64,000 bases of DNA from the NCBI GenBank assembly GCA_015060625.1, contig SUYC01000002.1, forward strand, positions 124,001-188,000, given 5' to 3'. Positions 8,248-18,825 of this stretch are shown here, piece by piece. Every line of letters starts with the position of its first letter. Within the stretch, counting starts at the first letter, position 1. The notes beneath the pieces were generated by a model. It searched no databases. It was not told where the DNA came from and saw only the letters and a list, made by a program, of their open reading frames with translations. The position numbers and the translations under genes were made by a program. The stretch comes from Xylanibacter ruminicola (GTDB taxonomy: Bacteria > Bacteroidota > Bacteroidia > Bacteroidales > Bacteroidaceae).

Positions 8248-10263
8248 TTACCAGACATGTGCGCGCTTTTCGGCAGGTATAAACATCTTGTCGTTTTGCT
8301 TAATACCAAAGGCCTGGTACCAGGCATCAATCATTGGCAGAGCTGCCATCACACGCAGACGGTTGGGGGAGTGAACATCGCTGTTAACCAGCATGGCGGT
8401 GTATTCAGGTGTGCAGTTGCTGGCCCATACGCGAGCGTAAGCCAGGAAGAATCGCTGTGCAGGGGTGAAACCGTCGGCCTTCTTCAAAGGCTCCTGCTTC
8501 ATGCGGTTCTCGAAGGCGCGATAGGCAATATTCAGTCCACCGTTATCGCCAATGTTTTCGCCCAGTGTCTTCTGGCCGTTAACCTTCAGTCCAGGTACTG
8601 CTTCCTGCTCCGAGAACCAGTCGGCCAGCACCTTGGTGCGCTCGTTATACTTATTCTTGTCGTCAGCAGTCCACCAGTTCTTCAGGTTTCCGTCCTTATC
8701 AAACTGACAACCCTGATCGTCGAATCCGTGAGACATCTCATGACCTATCACCATACCGATGGCACCATAGTTGGCTGCATAGTCAGACTCGGGATCGAAG
8801 AATGGTGGCTGCAGGATAGCTGCTGGGAAGTTAATGCTATTGAACATGGGGTTGTAGAAAGCATTTACGGTCTGTGGTGTGCAGCCCATCATGGTCTTAT
8901 CAACAGGCTTGCGCCAGTATTTGCGGAGCTCAGCCTGTGTGGCCTCCTGATTGATGCGGATGAAATTCTCGACCAGATTCTCGTTTTCGCGGATATCAAC
9001 AAACTTCTCCATATCTTCCCACTTATCAGGATAGCCTATGTTGATGTGCATTGAGTGCAGCTTCTCGATAGCCTTGGCCTTGGTTTCTTCGCTCATCCAG
9101 GTGTTCTCCTTCAGGCGATCCTCAAAGGCCTGCTGCAGGTCTTTTACCAAACGGTAAACACGCTGCTTGCTGCTCTCGGGGAAGTACTCCTTGACATACA
9201 GTTTGCCAACGGTCTCGCCCAGACTTCCGCTGATTTCAGCTACGGCACGCTTCCAACGTGGTCTCTGCTCCTGAACGCCAGAGATAATCTTGCTGGCCTC
9301 GAAAGCACGGTTGGTAAAGTTGTCAGAGAGATAGCCTGAGAAAGCTTTGATAACATGCAGCTCCATATAGGCTTTCAGATCATCGATGCTGGTATTGGCC
9401 AGAATATCCTCTACTACGTGCAGAGGCTCCAGCTGACTAACATTAACGGTATCGATATCCTGTGGATAGTTTATGGCATCGCGATAAGCAACCCAGTCGA
9501 TGCCTTTAAAGTCCTTCAGCAGTTGCTCCCAAGTCATGATGTGGATACTGAGCATAGGATTGCGTCTGGCCACCTGGTTCAGGGTCTTAACACCTATCTT
9601 ATGTTCGATGGCCCATGCTGCCTGCATCATGCGCTCAGCGTCGGCATCGTTATGGCCTACCATCTTTAAGTAGTCCTTGTTCAGACTCTTAATAGCTTCT
9701 ACGGTTTTCTTCTGTGTCTCGTTAGGCTCGGCATAATACTCCTGAGCCAGCGAAGTACCACCATGCCCCACGTTTATCATAAGCTCTGACGACTTGAATG
9801 GGTTGAGGCTGAGGCTAATGCCGAATGGAGCTGTGTTGAATCCCTTGTTATCAAGCTCATACATCAGTTTCAGCAGTTCTTCACGAGTCTTCAAACCACG
9901 AACCTGCTTCAGGTAAGGCAGGATTGGCTGATAGCCCATCTTGTTGCGACCTACGCTATCCATGTAGAGGCGATAGATAGCACCAATCTTCTGACCATCA
10001 CTACCCTGTGGCAGATTCTTCTGGTCGGCATACTTCAGGATGAGTGCGTTGATGCGATCATTGTTTAATTCGCTCAGGTCGGTAAAAGCACCATTCTGTG
10101 GATGCTGCTTGTCGAGTGGGTTAGCCTTCAGCCATGAACCAACGGCATACTGCCAGAAGTTTTCACCAGGTTTAACACTCGTGTCCATGTTAGCTTTAAA
10201 GTTTTGTGCCGTGCCTGCCATACTTACCAGGGCCATTGCAACGGCGAGAAATAGTTTTTTCAT
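8248..10263 (-). CDS. pepO: M13-family zinc endopeptidase (neprilysin/PepO type)
   Basis: A 671-residue secreted or periplasmic metallopeptidase. A signal peptide (KKLFLAVAMALVSMAGTAQ) precedes the M13 N-terminal domain (NFWQYAVGSWLKANPLDKQ). The catalytic domain begins with VNAFYNPMFNSINFPAAILQ and carries HEMSH at residues 508-512 and the third zinc ligand in LGENIGDNGGLNIAY. The C-terminus ends in RAHVW, a variant of the usual CxxW tail. Length and motif order are typical of the family, which cleaves short peptides. It is monocistronic, bounded by its own terminator and a 130-nt leader. Nothing adjacent suggests a special substrate. Confidence 0.93.
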   Translation of the reverse strand: MKKLFLAVAMALVSMAGTAQNFKANMDTSVKPGENFWQYAVGSWLKANPLDKQHPQNGAFTDLSELNNDRINALILKYADQKNLPQGSDGQKIGAIYRLYMDSVGRNKMGYQPILPYLKQVRGLKTREELLKLMYELDNKGFNTAPFGISLSLNPFKSSELMINVGHGGTSLAQEYYAEPNETQKKTVEAIKSLNKDYLKMVGHNDADAERMMQAAWAIEHKIGVKTLNQVARRNPMLSIHIMTWEQLLKDFKGIDWVAYRDAINYPQDIDTVNVSQLEPLHVVEDILANTSIDDLKAYMELHVIKAFSGYLSDNFTNRAFEASKIISGVQEQRPRWKRAVAEISGSLGETVGKLYVKEYFPESSKQRVYRLVKDLQQAFEDRLKENTWMSEETKAKAIEKLHSMHINIGYPDKWEDMEKFVDIRENENLVENFIRINQEATQAELRKYWRKPVDKTMMGCTPQTVNAFYNPMFNSINFPAAILQPPFFDPESDYAANYGAIGMVIGHEMSHGFDDQGCQFDKDGNLKNWWTADDKNKYNERTKVLADWFSEQEAVPGLKVNGQKTLGENIGDNGGLNIAYRAFENRMKQEPLKKADGFTPAQRFFLAYARVWASNCTPEYTAMLVNSDVHSPNRLRVMAALPMIDAWYQAFGIKQNDKMFIPAEKRAHVW

Positions 10264-10399
10264 TACTTAATTATTTTATTTGTAAAACACTCTTTCTTAA
10301 GTTAGACACATAGTTTTAGAGAAAAACTACACGTTTGGGTTTATTTATTTGCGAGTTTATCGTCGCACTTTTAAGTATGCACACATATCTTCGACGCTG

Positions 10400-10407
10400 C
10401 AAAGTTA
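10400..10407 (-). promoter_or_regulatory. -7 element of the M13 peptidase gene with a long leader
   Basis: TAACTTTG reads at 10407-10400 on the minus strand; no TTTG lies at the right distance. The leader to ATG 10263 would be about 130 nt. It holds a small hairpin with 7-bp arms (TAGTTTT at 10311-10317 against 10323-10329). No known riboswitch pattern was recognised. Confidence 0.45.
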
Positions 10408-10510
10408 CAAAATAGTTGTAATAATTATCAATTTTTTGTGATATTTTGTACAATTCAATCATTGAACTTAAAAAAATAACAAAAAGGATAGATAATTTAA
10501 TTGTTTTGCG

Positions 10511-10518
10511 TATCTTTG
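10511..10518 (+). promoter_or_regulatory. -7 element of the GH3 gene
   Basis: TATCTTTG at 10511-10518 precedes ATG 10548 by 29 bases. A longer frame that starts at 10446 would cross this element, so the start at 10548, which opens a signal peptide, is preferred. Confidence 0.6.
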
Positions 10519-10547
10519 CAGGCAAATTCATTAACTCAACACAATTT

Positions 10548-13019
10548 ATGAAGAAAACAATTTTATCGATGACGATGATTTGTGCTGCAACAATGGTGCT
10601 AGCACAAAAGCCAGCTATCCCCCGCGATGCGGCGCTGGAGGCGAAGATTGAGAAGACTCTGGCTAAGATGACACTCGACGAGAAGATCGGGCAGATGTTG
10701 GAACTGAACCTCGACATCATTGGCAATATGACAGTGGAGAATGCCAAGGTGGATCGCGAAAAGGTTCGCTCGGTATTGCAGCAGTATGGCAGATCGGATG
10801 CTGAAATCAAGGGCTTCCTGAAGAAGACCGACCAGCAGATTATCGACCAATTGGGCGGCTATCCTGTAGATATCTATCAGGGTGATACCAAGCGTGTGTG
10901 GAAACTGAACGAGCAGATGCTTGATACGCTGATTTCGAAGTGGAAGGTGGGCTCGATTCTGAACGCTCCTGGTACTCGTGCTGCGAGTGTTGCCCAATGG
11001 CAGCAGTGGATTCAGCTGATTCAGAAAAAGTCGATGAAGTATATCGGCATTCCTGATATCTATGGCTTGGACCATAACCATGGTGTGACCTACACGCAGG
11101 CCGGAACGCTTTTCCCACAGCCTATTAACTTAGGTGCATCGTTCAATACCGAACTGGCTCGCAGAGGTGCTGAGATTACTGCCTATGAGAGTCGTGCAGC
11201 CAACTGCCCCTGGGTGTATAACCCTGTTGTTGACTTGAGTCGTGATCCACGCTGGCCTCGTATGTATGAGAGTTTTGGCGAGGATGCCATCGTGAACTCA
11301 AAGATGGTGGTAGCAGAGATCAGAGGCTATCAGGGCGATGACAACAATCATATCGATCAGTATCACGTTGGTACCAGCACCAAGCACTACTTTGCTTATG
11401 GTGCCCCTTGGACTGGTAAAGACCGTACACCAGCCTATCTGAATCCACAGATTATCCGCGAGAAGTATTTTGAACCCTTCAAGGCTGCTGCTTTGGCAGG
11501 TACGCTGACCATGATGGTTAACTCGGCCTCGGTAAATGGAGTACCTTTGCACGCCAGCTACGAGTATCTGACCAAGTGGTTGAAGGAAGACTTGCAGTGG
11601 GATGGATTCCTGGTTACCGACTGGGCTGATATCAACAACCTTTTTTCGCGCGAGCATGTAGCTAAAGATAAAAAAGATGCCATCCGCATTGCCATCAATG
11701 CAGGTATCGATATGTCGATGGACCCCTATAGCGTGGAATTCTGCATCCTGCTGAAGGAACTGGTACAGGAGGGAAAGGTGAAGATGAGCCGTATCGACGA
11801 TGCTGTTCGCCGTATCCTGCGTGCCAAATATCGTCTGGGACTCTTTGAGAAGCCCAACACTGGTGGTAAGGGCTTTGAGAAGTTTGGTTGCGCTGAATTT
11901 GCTGCTGCCTCTTTGAAGGCGGCTGAGGAGAGTGAGGTACTGCTCAAGAACGAGGGCAATATCCTGCCTTTGGCCAAGGGCAAGAAGATTCTGCTCACTG
12001 GTCCTAACGCCAATCAGATGCGCTGTCTGCATGGTGGTTGGAGCTATACCTGGCAGGGTTCTAAGGCCGAAGACCTCTCAGAGAAGTATAACACAATCTA
12101 TGAGGCACTGTGCAATAAGTATGGTAAGGAGAATATCATCTTGGAGCAGGGTGTGACCTATAATGAGAATGGTGCTTACTACGATGAGAACGTGCCTGAG
12201 ATTGATAAGGCTGTAGCCGCTGCTGCCAAAGTTGATGTGATTGTTGCTTGTATCGGTGAGAACTCATATACCGAGACCCCAGGTAACCTGAACGACCTGT
12301 GGTTGTCGGAGAATCAGCGCAATCTGGTGAAGGCACTTGCCAAGACTGGTAAGCCTATTGTAATGGTTCTGAACGAGGGCCGTCCTCGTCTGATTGCTGA
12401 TATCGAACCATTGGCCAAGGCTGTGGTTGATATTCTGATTCCTGGTAACTATGGTGGCGATGCATTGGCTAACCTGTTGGCTGGCGATACAAACTTCTCG
12501 GCCAAGATGCCTTATACTTATCCTCGTGAGATCAACTCGTTGAATACCTATGATTATAAGGTATCGGAAGAGGTTGGTACCATGGCTGGTGCTTACAACT
12601 ACGATGCGAAGGTTAGCTTGCAGTGGCCTTTTGGCTATGGTATTAGCTATACTACCTACGAGTACAGCAACCTGAAGGTAGATAAGAAACAGTTTACTGC
12701 TGCCGACGTGCTCACAGTAAGTGTGGATGTAAAGAATACTGGCGCCAAAGCTGGTAAGGAGGCTGTGCTGCTTTATAGCAGCGACCTGATAGCTTCGGTT
12801 GTGCCTGACAACAAGCGCTTGCGCGACTTTACCAAGATTGAACTGCAACCTGGCGAGACCCAGACGGTTACCTTCCAGCTGCCTGCTAAGAAATTGGCCT
12901 TTGTTGGTGCTGATGGAAAGTGGACCCTTGAAGAGGGCGACTTTATCCTGAAGGTGGGCAACCAGACTGTTGGTACTGCTTGTACACAGACAAAGATCTG
13001 GGACGAGCCTAATATCTAA
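10548..13019 (+). CDS. GH3 beta-glucosidase/beta-xylosidase, secreted
   Basis: An 823-residue GH3 enzyme starting with a signal peptide ([20 protein letters not shown]). The N-terminal TIM-barrel domain carries [36 protein letters not shown] and the nucleophile motif [10 protein letters not shown] with Asp358. The alpha/beta sandwich follows ([20 protein letters not shown], then [20 protein letters not shown]), and a fibronectin-III-like domain closes the protein ([12 protein letters not shown] to the end). It should release terminal beta-linked glucose or xylose from oligosaccharides in the periplasm; the exact sugar cannot be read from sequence. Its last 11 bases overlap the end of the convergent GH92 gene. 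Confidence 0.93.
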   Translation: MKKTILSMTMICAATMVLAQKPAIPRDAALEAKIEKTLAKMTLDEKIGQMLELNLDIIGNMTVENAKVDREKVRSVLQQYGRSDAEIKGFLKKTDQQIIDQLGGYPVDIYQGDTKRVWKLNEQMLDTLISKWKVGSILNAPGTRAASVAQWQQWIQLIQKKSMKYIGIPDIYGLDHNHGVTYTQAGTLFPQPINLGASFNTELARRGAEITAYESRAANCPWVYNPVVDLSRDPRWPRMYESFGEDAIVNSKMVVAEIRGYQGDDNNHIDQYHVGTSTKHYFAYGAPWTGKDRTPAYLNPQIIREKYFEPFKAAALAGTLTMMVNSASVNGVPLHASYEYLTKWLKEDLQWDGFLVTDWADINNLFSREHVAKDKKDAIRIAINAGIDMSMDPYSVEFCILLKELVQEGKVKMSRIDDAVRRILRAKYRLGLFEKPNTGGKGFEKFGCAEFAAASLKAAEESEVLLKNEGNILPLAKGKKILLTGPNANQMRCLHGGWSYTWQGSKAEDLSEKYNTIYEALCNKYGKENIILEQGVTYNENGAYYDENVPEIDKAVAAAAKVDVIVACIGENSYTETPGNLNDLWLSENQRNLVKALAKTGKPIVMVLNEGRPRLIADIEPLAKAVVDILIPGNYGGDALANLLAGDTNFSAKMPYTYPREINSLNTYDYKVSEEVGTMAGAYNYDAKVSLQWPFGYGISYTTYEYSNLKVDKKQFTAADVLTVSVDVKNTGAKAGKEAVLLYSSDLIASVVPDNKRLRDFTKIELQPGETQTVTFQLPAKKLAFVGADGKWTLEEGDFILKVGNQTVGTACTQTKIWDEPNI

Positions 13020-16000
13020 TCTCGTCCTGAGTAATATAGTTCCGATTTAGGGGCAGGGAGTTTGGCGTTATCGTAAACTTCCTGCCTTTTTCCATGTTTA
13101 ATGTTACTTTTTGGAATCTTGGGGCAGCTAACATATAACGGTTGGTGGCCGGACAAACAGGATAGAAACCGATAGAACCAAACACATACCAAGCCGACAT
13201 CTGACCGGCATCGTCGTTGCCCGACAAACCGCCTGGAGTGTCGTTATACTCGGTATCAAGGATATGGGCTACGCGCTTAATCGTTTTCTCACGCTTGCCG
13301 ATATAGTCGTAAAGCCAAGGTATCTGATGACAAGGCTCGTTGCCGTGCCAGTATCTGCCTTCTGAGAACATCGAGTCGAGCTTGGCTTCGAACTTCTCCT
13401 TGCCACCTAATGCTTCGATGAGACCTTCAACGTTTTGGGGTACATACCAGGTGTAATGGCAGGTGGCACCTTCGGTGATAAACGACTTGCGATGGATAAA
13501 GTCTGTATTGTTCTCGAACTTGCCATTCTGATGGCGGCCATCGCAGTAGCCTGTCTTAGGATTAATCACATTGCGCCAGTTTTCTGAGCGGTGCATCAGC
13601 GCCTGGTAGTCCTTATCCTTACCTAAGGCTTTGGCCAACTGCGCCACAGCAAAATCGTCGAATGCGTATTCCAGAGTTCGAGAAGTCTGCTCATCCTGGT
13701 GGAAAGCCTCCTTTACACCATCCTCTAAGGGGATATAGCCATGCTTGAGGTACGAGGTGAGGGCTCTGCGGCCCATACCATTCTTATAGTCGTCGAAGTT
13801 GGCAGGTGTTTCGAAAGCGTTTTTGCGCATGGCCTCGTAGGCCTTCTCGTAGTCGAAGTTCCTGATACCTTTGATATAGGCATCGGCCAGCACGGCGCTA
13901 CAATGATCGCCAATCATAGCTGCTGTGTATGAGTTCCAGCAGGGGAAGATGGGTAGCCAACCACCTTGCTCGTACATGGTGACTAGCGACTGCATCATAT
14001 CTGCTGCCTTGTCGGGGGCTATCAGCGTGTAGAGTGGATGCAGGGCACGATAAGTGTCCCACATCGAGAAATCGCCGTAGAATTTGCGGTGTTGGGTGAT
14101 AGGTGATGGGTGTTGGATGCTGCCATTGGCAAACTTGGGATATGAGCCATCTACATCGCTCATCTCTCTTGGGAGGAAGCTGCAGCGATAGAGTGCGCCA
14201 TAGAATTGATTCACTTTGGCGATATCGGTATCCTCAACATCAATGGTGTGCAGGCGCTCAACCCATTGCTGGGCTGTCTGGGCCATCATACTCTCAAAGT
14301 CGTGTCCCTCTGCTTCGAAGGCAAAGTTGTCAAAGGCGCCTTTTTTCGATGTGAACGATGAGGCTGCTTTCAGGATGATAGACTGATTGGCCTTACCATC
14401 GAAGGTGAACCAGACGCAAAGACTATCTGCACCATAGTTTTTAATGTCATCGTAGGCCTGCAGCAGATAATGCCCATCAAAACCTGCCTGCTCGCCCCAA
14501 CCCTGATAAATGCGATGCACAGGGTTACGGCCATAGATGGTCTTGTTTTGGTGGTCGATCTGCAGATAACCTATTTTTTCATCACTGTTATGATTCAACA
14601 CGATGTGTATAGGGCCATCCTGTTCGGGAGTGATGCGGAAAATGGCTGCATGACTGCTGCCAGTCATCTCTATCCTCAGGTGCTCCTTGGGCAGTCTCAC
14701 GGCATAGTAATGGGGGTGTGAAATCTCCTCGGCATGCGAGAAATAGGTGGCTCGCTCTTCTGGGCGCAAACGCAGTTTACCGCTAATGGCAGCTAACGTA
14801 AACGAACCGTAGTCCTGCGTGCAACCGCCTACAATCCAATGGCTATTGCGGATGCCCTGAAACAGAGAGTCGGTATAATAATAAGGTGCAATGCACTTCT
14901 GCTCCGTATCACGCGTCTGGGGTGTCCAGAAATTCTGACCGTTGGGCACAAGAACGGCAGGCAGTGTTTGTCCGTGCTCCTCTGAGCCCTTGCCAAAGAG
15001 TCCCGCTGTCTTGGTGTTGGCAGGTGCTGTGCCTACCATGGTATTGAGGGCACAGAGTTGGCGCAGGTGCTCAAAATGGTGCAGGCGGTTGGCTACCTGT
15101 TGCTTGAGTGCCTGCCAGCTCATAAAGCCAATCGAGTGCTCGTTGTGTAGCAATTGCACAAGCACGTCGCCTTGTGCATTTTTGTAGAAGATCATCTGCA
15201 GATTGGCTGCCATAGGCAGGATTTCGTCCATGTAATTATATTGCTCGCCTCTGAGTTTGATGCCCATCAGAGTCAGCAGACGGTAGAGGTTCGAATCGTG
15301 CCCGAATCGCAGGTCGGCACCCACACCGCCACGGGCGATGGCAGCATCGGCATCGGCTTCTATTCGCTGCCAGAGCGAAGTGGCGCAACGGGCTGGTATG
15401 CCTTCGTTCTCTATCACATCGCCATGAATCATAGTCATGCTCTTGTTGTTCTTTTCGTAAACGGCCTGCATTTCCTCTGTTGTAAACAGGTCGTAGAGCG
15501 AAACGGGTAGTTCTACATCCTGCATGTCTGATGCGATGGTGTGCATCTCGGTAAGCAGTTTGGTGGGGTGTTTTACTTTCGACGGATCCTTGAAAAGGGC
15601 TTTGATAAATCTGTCAGGTGATATCATCAAGGGCACATTAGTGCGATTCTCCAATGCTTTCTCCTCAGGCGAGGTATAGGCTATCCACGCCATGTCTTCT
15701 TCGCGGGTGATGGGTGTTAGGTGTGGGGTGTTGGATAATTGTTTGAGTTCGTCCACAAAGTTCTCCATACTCACCTTGCATCTGTTTACTGTACTGCTGT
15801 GGGCAGTCAGGTGTGCTCCTTTGGTAAACAGCTGGGGAAAGTTGTGATACATACGGCGGGCGATACCGCGATGCTGTCGGGCACCGAGGGCTGTCAGCTG
15901 TCCGCCATTGCCTTGGGCATTTTTCCACACCTTTGCCAAGCGCTTTTTCACGCTTTTACCAAGTTTTGTAAGATTCTTGTCGTCGTTGAAATGTTGGTTC

Positions 16001-16230
16001 ACCCATTGGTATCTGGCATCGTTAGTAAGCCAGCGCGAGCCATGTCGGCCGTAATGCGAGATATAGAAAGGCTCATAGCCAGCTGGGGCAGCCTTTAGTT
16101 CTGGTACTTCATCACCCGACTCAATGGGGTAAGCGTAATACACGCCCCCCATGCGCTCGAATTGTGCAAACACAGGGCTGGTCATCAGACAGACCAGACA
16201 AAATAATACAATGGTATTGATTCTTTTCAT
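13009..16230 (-). CDS. Fusion of histidine acid phosphatase and GH92 alpha-mannosidase
   Basis: A 1073-residue secreted protein with two enzyme halves. After the signal peptide ([17 protein letters not shown]), residues about 30-430 form a histidine acid phosphatase: catalytic GRHGSR with His63 and the proton-donor motif FGHDSN at 310-314. From about 450 to the end is GH92: [52 protein letters not shown] (general acid Glu) and [19 protein letters not shown] (paired Asp). GH92 enzymes are calcium-dependent exo-alpha-mannosidases. The fusion suggests removal of phosphate and mannose from the same glycan, an inference. The tail after KFTITPN is shorter than in typical GH92 proteins. Its ATG overlaps the stop of the upstream GH92 gene (ATGA at 16230-16227), so translation is probably coupled. 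Confidence 0.88.
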   Translation of the reverse strand: MKRINTIVLFCLVCLMTSPVFAQFERMGGVYYAYPIESGDEVPELKAAPAGYEPFYISHYGRHGSRWLTNDARYQWVNQHFNDDKNLTKLGKSVKKRLAKVWKNAQGNGGQLTALGARQHRGIARRMYHNFPQLFTKGAHLTAHSSTVNRCKVSMENFVDELKQLSNTPHLTPITREEDMAWIAYTSPEEKALENRTNVPLMISPDRFIKALFKDPSKVKHPTKLLTEMHTIASDMQDVELPVSLYDLFTTEEMQAVYEKNNKSMTMIHGDVIENEGIPARCATSLWQRIEADADAAIARGGVGADLRFGHDSNLYRLLTLMGIKLRGEQYNYMDEILPMAANLQMIFYKNAQGDVLVQLLHNEHSIGFMSWQALKQQVANRLHHFEHLRQLCALNTMVGTAPANTKTAGLFGKGSEEHGQTLPAVLVPNGQNFWTPQTRDTEQKCIAPYYYTDSLFQGIRNSHWIVGGCTQDYGSFTLAAISGKLRLRPEERATYFSHAEEISHPHYYAVRLPKEHLRIEMTGSSHAAIFRITPEQDGPIHIVLNHNSDEKIGYLQIDHQNKTIYGRNPVHRIYQGWGEQAGFDGHYLLQAYDDIKNYGADSLCVWFTFDGKANQSIILKAASSFTSKKGAFDNFAFEAEGHDFESMMAQTAQQWVERLHTIDVEDTDIAKVNQFYGALYRCSFLPREMSDVDGSYPKFANGSIQHPSPITQHRKFYGDFSMWDTYRALHPLYTLIAPDKAADMMQSLVTMYEQGGWLPIFPCWNSYTAAMIGDHCSAVLADAYIKGIRNFDYEKAYEAMRKNAFETPANFDDYKNGMGRRALTSYLKHGYIPLEDGVKEAFHQDEQTSRTLEYAFDDFAVAQLAKALGKDKDYQALMHRSENWRNVINPKTGYCDGRHQNGKFENNTDFIHRKSFITEGATCHYTWYVPQNVEGLIEALGGKEKFEAKLDSMFSEGRYWHGNEPCHQIPWLYDYIGKREKTIKRVAHILDTEYNDTPGGLSGNDDAGQMSAWYVFGSIGFYPVCPATNRYMLAAPRFQKVTLNMEKGRKFTITPNSLPLNRNYITQDEIRY
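14088..14117. repeat. GGTGTTGGGTGAT-type low-complexity repeat inside the GH92 domain
   Basis: The stretch consists of degenerate units such as GGGTGAT, AGGTGAT and GGGTGTTGGA. On the coding strand it gives the loop [12 protein letters not shown]. The same type of sequence recurs at 15705-15735 and 52435-52465 in other coding loops. Confidence 0.55.
15705..15735. repeat. GGGTGATGGGTGTT-type repeat inside the phosphatase domain
   Basis: Units GGGTGAT, GGGTGTTA, GGTGTGG and GGTGTTGGA follow one another and are translated on the minus strand as SNTPHLTPI. They share wording with the repeat at 14088-14117. Confidence 0.55.
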
Positions 16231-18821
16231 TCTATATGCCAGTTAATTCCTAATGGATTTTTTTTCATTTCTAGTACAAGGGGGAGTTCACGCTTCAGCG
16301 CGATAGTCATCTCTGTCTGGTCGATGTCGGCACGCACTTTGATGGTGTCGGCAGTAGCCGTTGTTTTTCGCCAGGTGATACCGTCGTAAACGAAATAGCC
16401 TTCTTGCTGCAGTTGGCGTAAGGCTCTTTGCGAAATAAAGGCAAAAGTACCTTTCGCCTGATAGATAGCACCATCGGCAGATGGCATCTCCCAACAGAAG
16501 CCTTTACCGTTTTCTACGACAGAGCGTGGTATCTTATAGAGCGCCTCTTTACAGGTAAGCAATAGGGTATCACCTTGCCATTCGAAGGTGAGTGGCCAGG
16601 TGCGGTACTGCTGGTTCAGAATGAAAGCTATTGAGGCTTTTTTGTTCCCACGTGTGGGAATATTTTTTTCTACGCGTGGGAGATTTTTTTCCCACGCGTG
16701 GGAATTCTTTTGCTCCTTTATCGTCTTTTGGGCTGATACGTAGAACACCAATTCGCCACCTTGCATCAAGTCGGCATGTTCCAAGCGGGCATCGCTGAGC
16801 AACTCGCCATTTAGGGTTACTTTTTCAAAGTGGGTACCTTTACCTTTCATCGTGCCACGCAAGGTCTTGCCGTTCTGGAGCTGGAGCGTCCATTCGGGGA
16901 TGAGTGGTGCATGCAGCAGGTAGTAGCTCTGACCAGCATTGGGGTAGAGTCCCATCATGTGGAAGGCCAACCACGACGACATGGCGCCGCTATCATCATT
17001 GCCAGGCAGTCCGTCGGGCTTGTCGTTATAGTTCTCGTTGATAATCTTTCTAATGCGATCAGAGCTGAGGTCGGGGCGACCAAGCCAGTGATACAGACAG
17101 GGCGTGAGGAACGAAGGCTCGTTGCCTACGTTATAACGCTTGCGGTCAAAGAACATATCCAGCCGCTTGCGGAAAGTCTCTGCGCCGCCACAAGCTTCTA
17201 TCAGTCCTGGTACATCGTGAGGGATACTGAGCGAATATTCGGCAGAAAGCGCTTCGTAGAAGAATGTGCTCCACCAAGGCAGATACCAAGGTGCCACTTT
17301 GGTGATGGGGGTATATGGAATGGTGGGATGGAACACTTTCGACTTACCCCAGGGCACAGAATCGAGCCAATAGCCTTGGGCGTCTTTGGGCATGATGTAG
17401 CCTTTCACATCGTCCCATTCATAGTCGGCTCGCCACAGGTTCTTCCAGTTCTGCGACTGCTTCAGGTAGCGGTCGTAAACATCCATGCGACCAAGTCCCT
17501 TGGCTACCAGCGCAATGCAGTAATCGTTGTAGGCATATTCGATGGTGCGTGTTCCGGCACGGTCGATGCCATAAGGCAGATAGCCGTACTGCAGGTATTC
17601 CTTCAGACCGCCTCGGCCGTGTTTCTCATGGTCGGCACCTGGATCCACTTCGGCATCCTTCAGCATCGCCTGGAGGGCAAAGTTATAGTCGATACCTTCA
17701 ATGCCTTTAGCAAAGGCATCGGCAATCACCACCTCGGCATTCGAACCGCCTTGGGTTCTGCCATTGCAGTCGCCACTACGTGCGTCGGGCATATAACCTT
17801 CGCGTTTATAGATGTTCAGCAGCGAGTTGACGATGTCGGCCTCGCGCTGCGGGTCAATCAGGGTGATCAGTGGTGAACTGGAACGATAGGTGTCCCAGAT
17901 GGCATAATAATCGTCGTAGTAAGGCCTCTCTGTCCACTTGGGATTCTCGCCAGTCTTATCCACAGGCATAATCATGGTGTGATATAGGGCTGTGTAAAAC
18001 ATGCGTTTATCAGTCTCTGAACCTTTTATCTGGATACGGCTCAGTAACTGCTCCCAACTGTTGCGCAGGGTGCTTAACTGGGTGTCGAAGTCACAAGCAG
18101 GTATGTTGCGCTTGGCTTGCTGCTCGCTAACGTACGATATACCTATCTTTATGTTAACCAAGGTATCTGCAAACTCAATCGTGTTTTCGCTCTTTTGTAC
18201 AAACGCTTGATTGCTCACCAAACAAAAATATACCGTATAAGCATCGCCGTTGTTCCAACCACCACGAACCCTGGTATAGCCGCGTACCTCGTGGTTATTC
18301 ATGACCTCAATTTCGCCACCAATAAACTGCTGCTGTTCGCGCTGGTCTGGAATAGGATTCTTGCCCAGGTAATGGGTGGCATCAATGAGCAAGGTTTTCG
18401 AGGAGTGAGGATAGTGAATGCGATAGAAAGCGCAACGCTCTGAGGTGGTTATCTCTGTACGGATACCATCCTCAAAGGTGGTGGTATAATAACCCAGTGC
18501 AAACGCCTCGCTGACACGCTTCTGGGGGGTAACGCCCGGCTGTATCAGTATGTTACCATACTTCTGTCCGCCACCAGTGCCACTCACATGGGTTTGCGAA
18601 AAGCCGGTTACTACCTCGGGCATCTTGGCCCAGCCGGCATTGGGCTTGATGGTGCAGTCGGGCCCAGGCTTGCACATTCCAAAAGGCATCGACGGACCAG
18701 GGAATGTCCTGCCGACACCCTCACTACCAATACGTGGATCGACATATTGCCAAACACCCGCCATGCTCACCATCGAACATAGCAGCAAGCATACGGTTAT
18801 CGAAATTGTTTTTAGTTTCAT
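16227..18821 (-). CDS. GH92 exo-alpha-mannosidase with C-terminal extension
   Basis: An 864-residue secreted GH92 enzyme. The signal peptide (MKLKTISITVCLLLCSMVSM) is followed at once by the N-terminal beta domain (VDPRIGSEGVGRTFPGPSMP). The alpha/alpha-barrel carries AIWDTYRSSSPLITLIDP, VGNEPSFLTPCLYHWLG (general acid Glu) and DGLPGNDDSGAMSSWLAF (Asp pair). After the usual C-terminal strand region (VFYVSAQKTIKEQK) comes a linker built from three 22-bp DNA repeats, then about 130 residues without a recognised family (from IAFILNQQYRTWPLTFEW). Start: ATG 18821 is chosen because an earlier in-frame ATG (18836) lies upstream of the -7 box. It is the first gene of a two-gene operon with the phosphatase-GH92 fusion. 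Confidence 0.9.
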   Translation of the reverse strand: MKLKTISITVCLLLCSMVSMAGVWQYVDPRIGSEGVGRTFPGPSMPFGMCKPGPDCTIKPNAGWAKMPEVVTGFSQTHVSGTGGGQKYGNILIQPGVTPQKRVSEAFALGYYTTTFEDGIRTEITTSERCAFYRIHYPHSSKTLLIDATHYLGKNPIPDQREQQQFIGGEIEVMNNHEVRGYTRVRGGWNNGDAYTVYFCLVSNQAFVQKSENTIEFADTLVNIKIGISYVSEQQAKRNIPACDFDTQLSTLRNSWEQLLSRIQIKGSETDKRMFYTALYHTMIMPVDKTGENPKWTERPYYDDYYAIWDTYRSSSPLITLIDPQREADIVNSLLNIYKREGYMPDARSGDCNGRTQGGSNAEVVIADAFAKGIEGIDYNFALQAMLKDAEVDPGADHEKHGRGGLKEYLQYGYLPYGIDRAGTRTIEYAYNDYCIALVAKGLGRMDVYDRYLKQSQNWKNLWRADYEWDDVKGYIMPKDAQGYWLDSVPWGKSKVFHPTIPYTPITKVAPWYLPWWSTFFYEALSAEYSLSIPHDVPGLIEACGGAETFRKRLDMFFDRKRYNVGNEPSFLTPCLYHWLGRPDLSSDRIRKIINENYNDKPDGLPGNDDSGAMSSWLAFHMMGLYPNAGQSYYLLHAPLIPEWTLQLQNGKTLRGTMKGKGTHFEKVTLNGELLSDARLEHADLMQGGELVFYVSAQKTIKEQKNSHAWEKNLPRVEKNIPTRGNKKASIAFILNQQYRTWPLTFEWQGDTLLLTCKEALYKIPRSVVENGKGFCWEMPSADGAIYQAKGTFAFISQRALRQLQQEGYFVYDGITWRKTTATADTIKVRADIDQTEMTIALKRELPLVLEMKKNPLGINWHIE
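16645..16704. repeat. Three 22-bp palindromic repeats in frame inside the GH92 gene
   Basis: Near-palindrome TTCCCACGTGTGGGAA at 16645-16660, a decayed copy (CTACGCGTGGGAG) at 16670-16682 and the perfect palindrome TTCCCACGCGTGGGAA at 16689-16704 are spaced exactly 22 bp apart. As 22 is not a multiple of three, each copy is read in a different frame (NSHAWEKN, LPRVEKN, IPTRGNKK) and none has a stop. A related array is at 47102-47189. Confidence 0.8.
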
Positions 18822-18825
18822 GCTG

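Noticed and set aside
16830..17876. Long plus-strand open frame (348 codons) opposite the GH92 gene
   Set aside because: It is antisense to a conserved enzyme with all catalytic motifs and has no signal or domain of its own.
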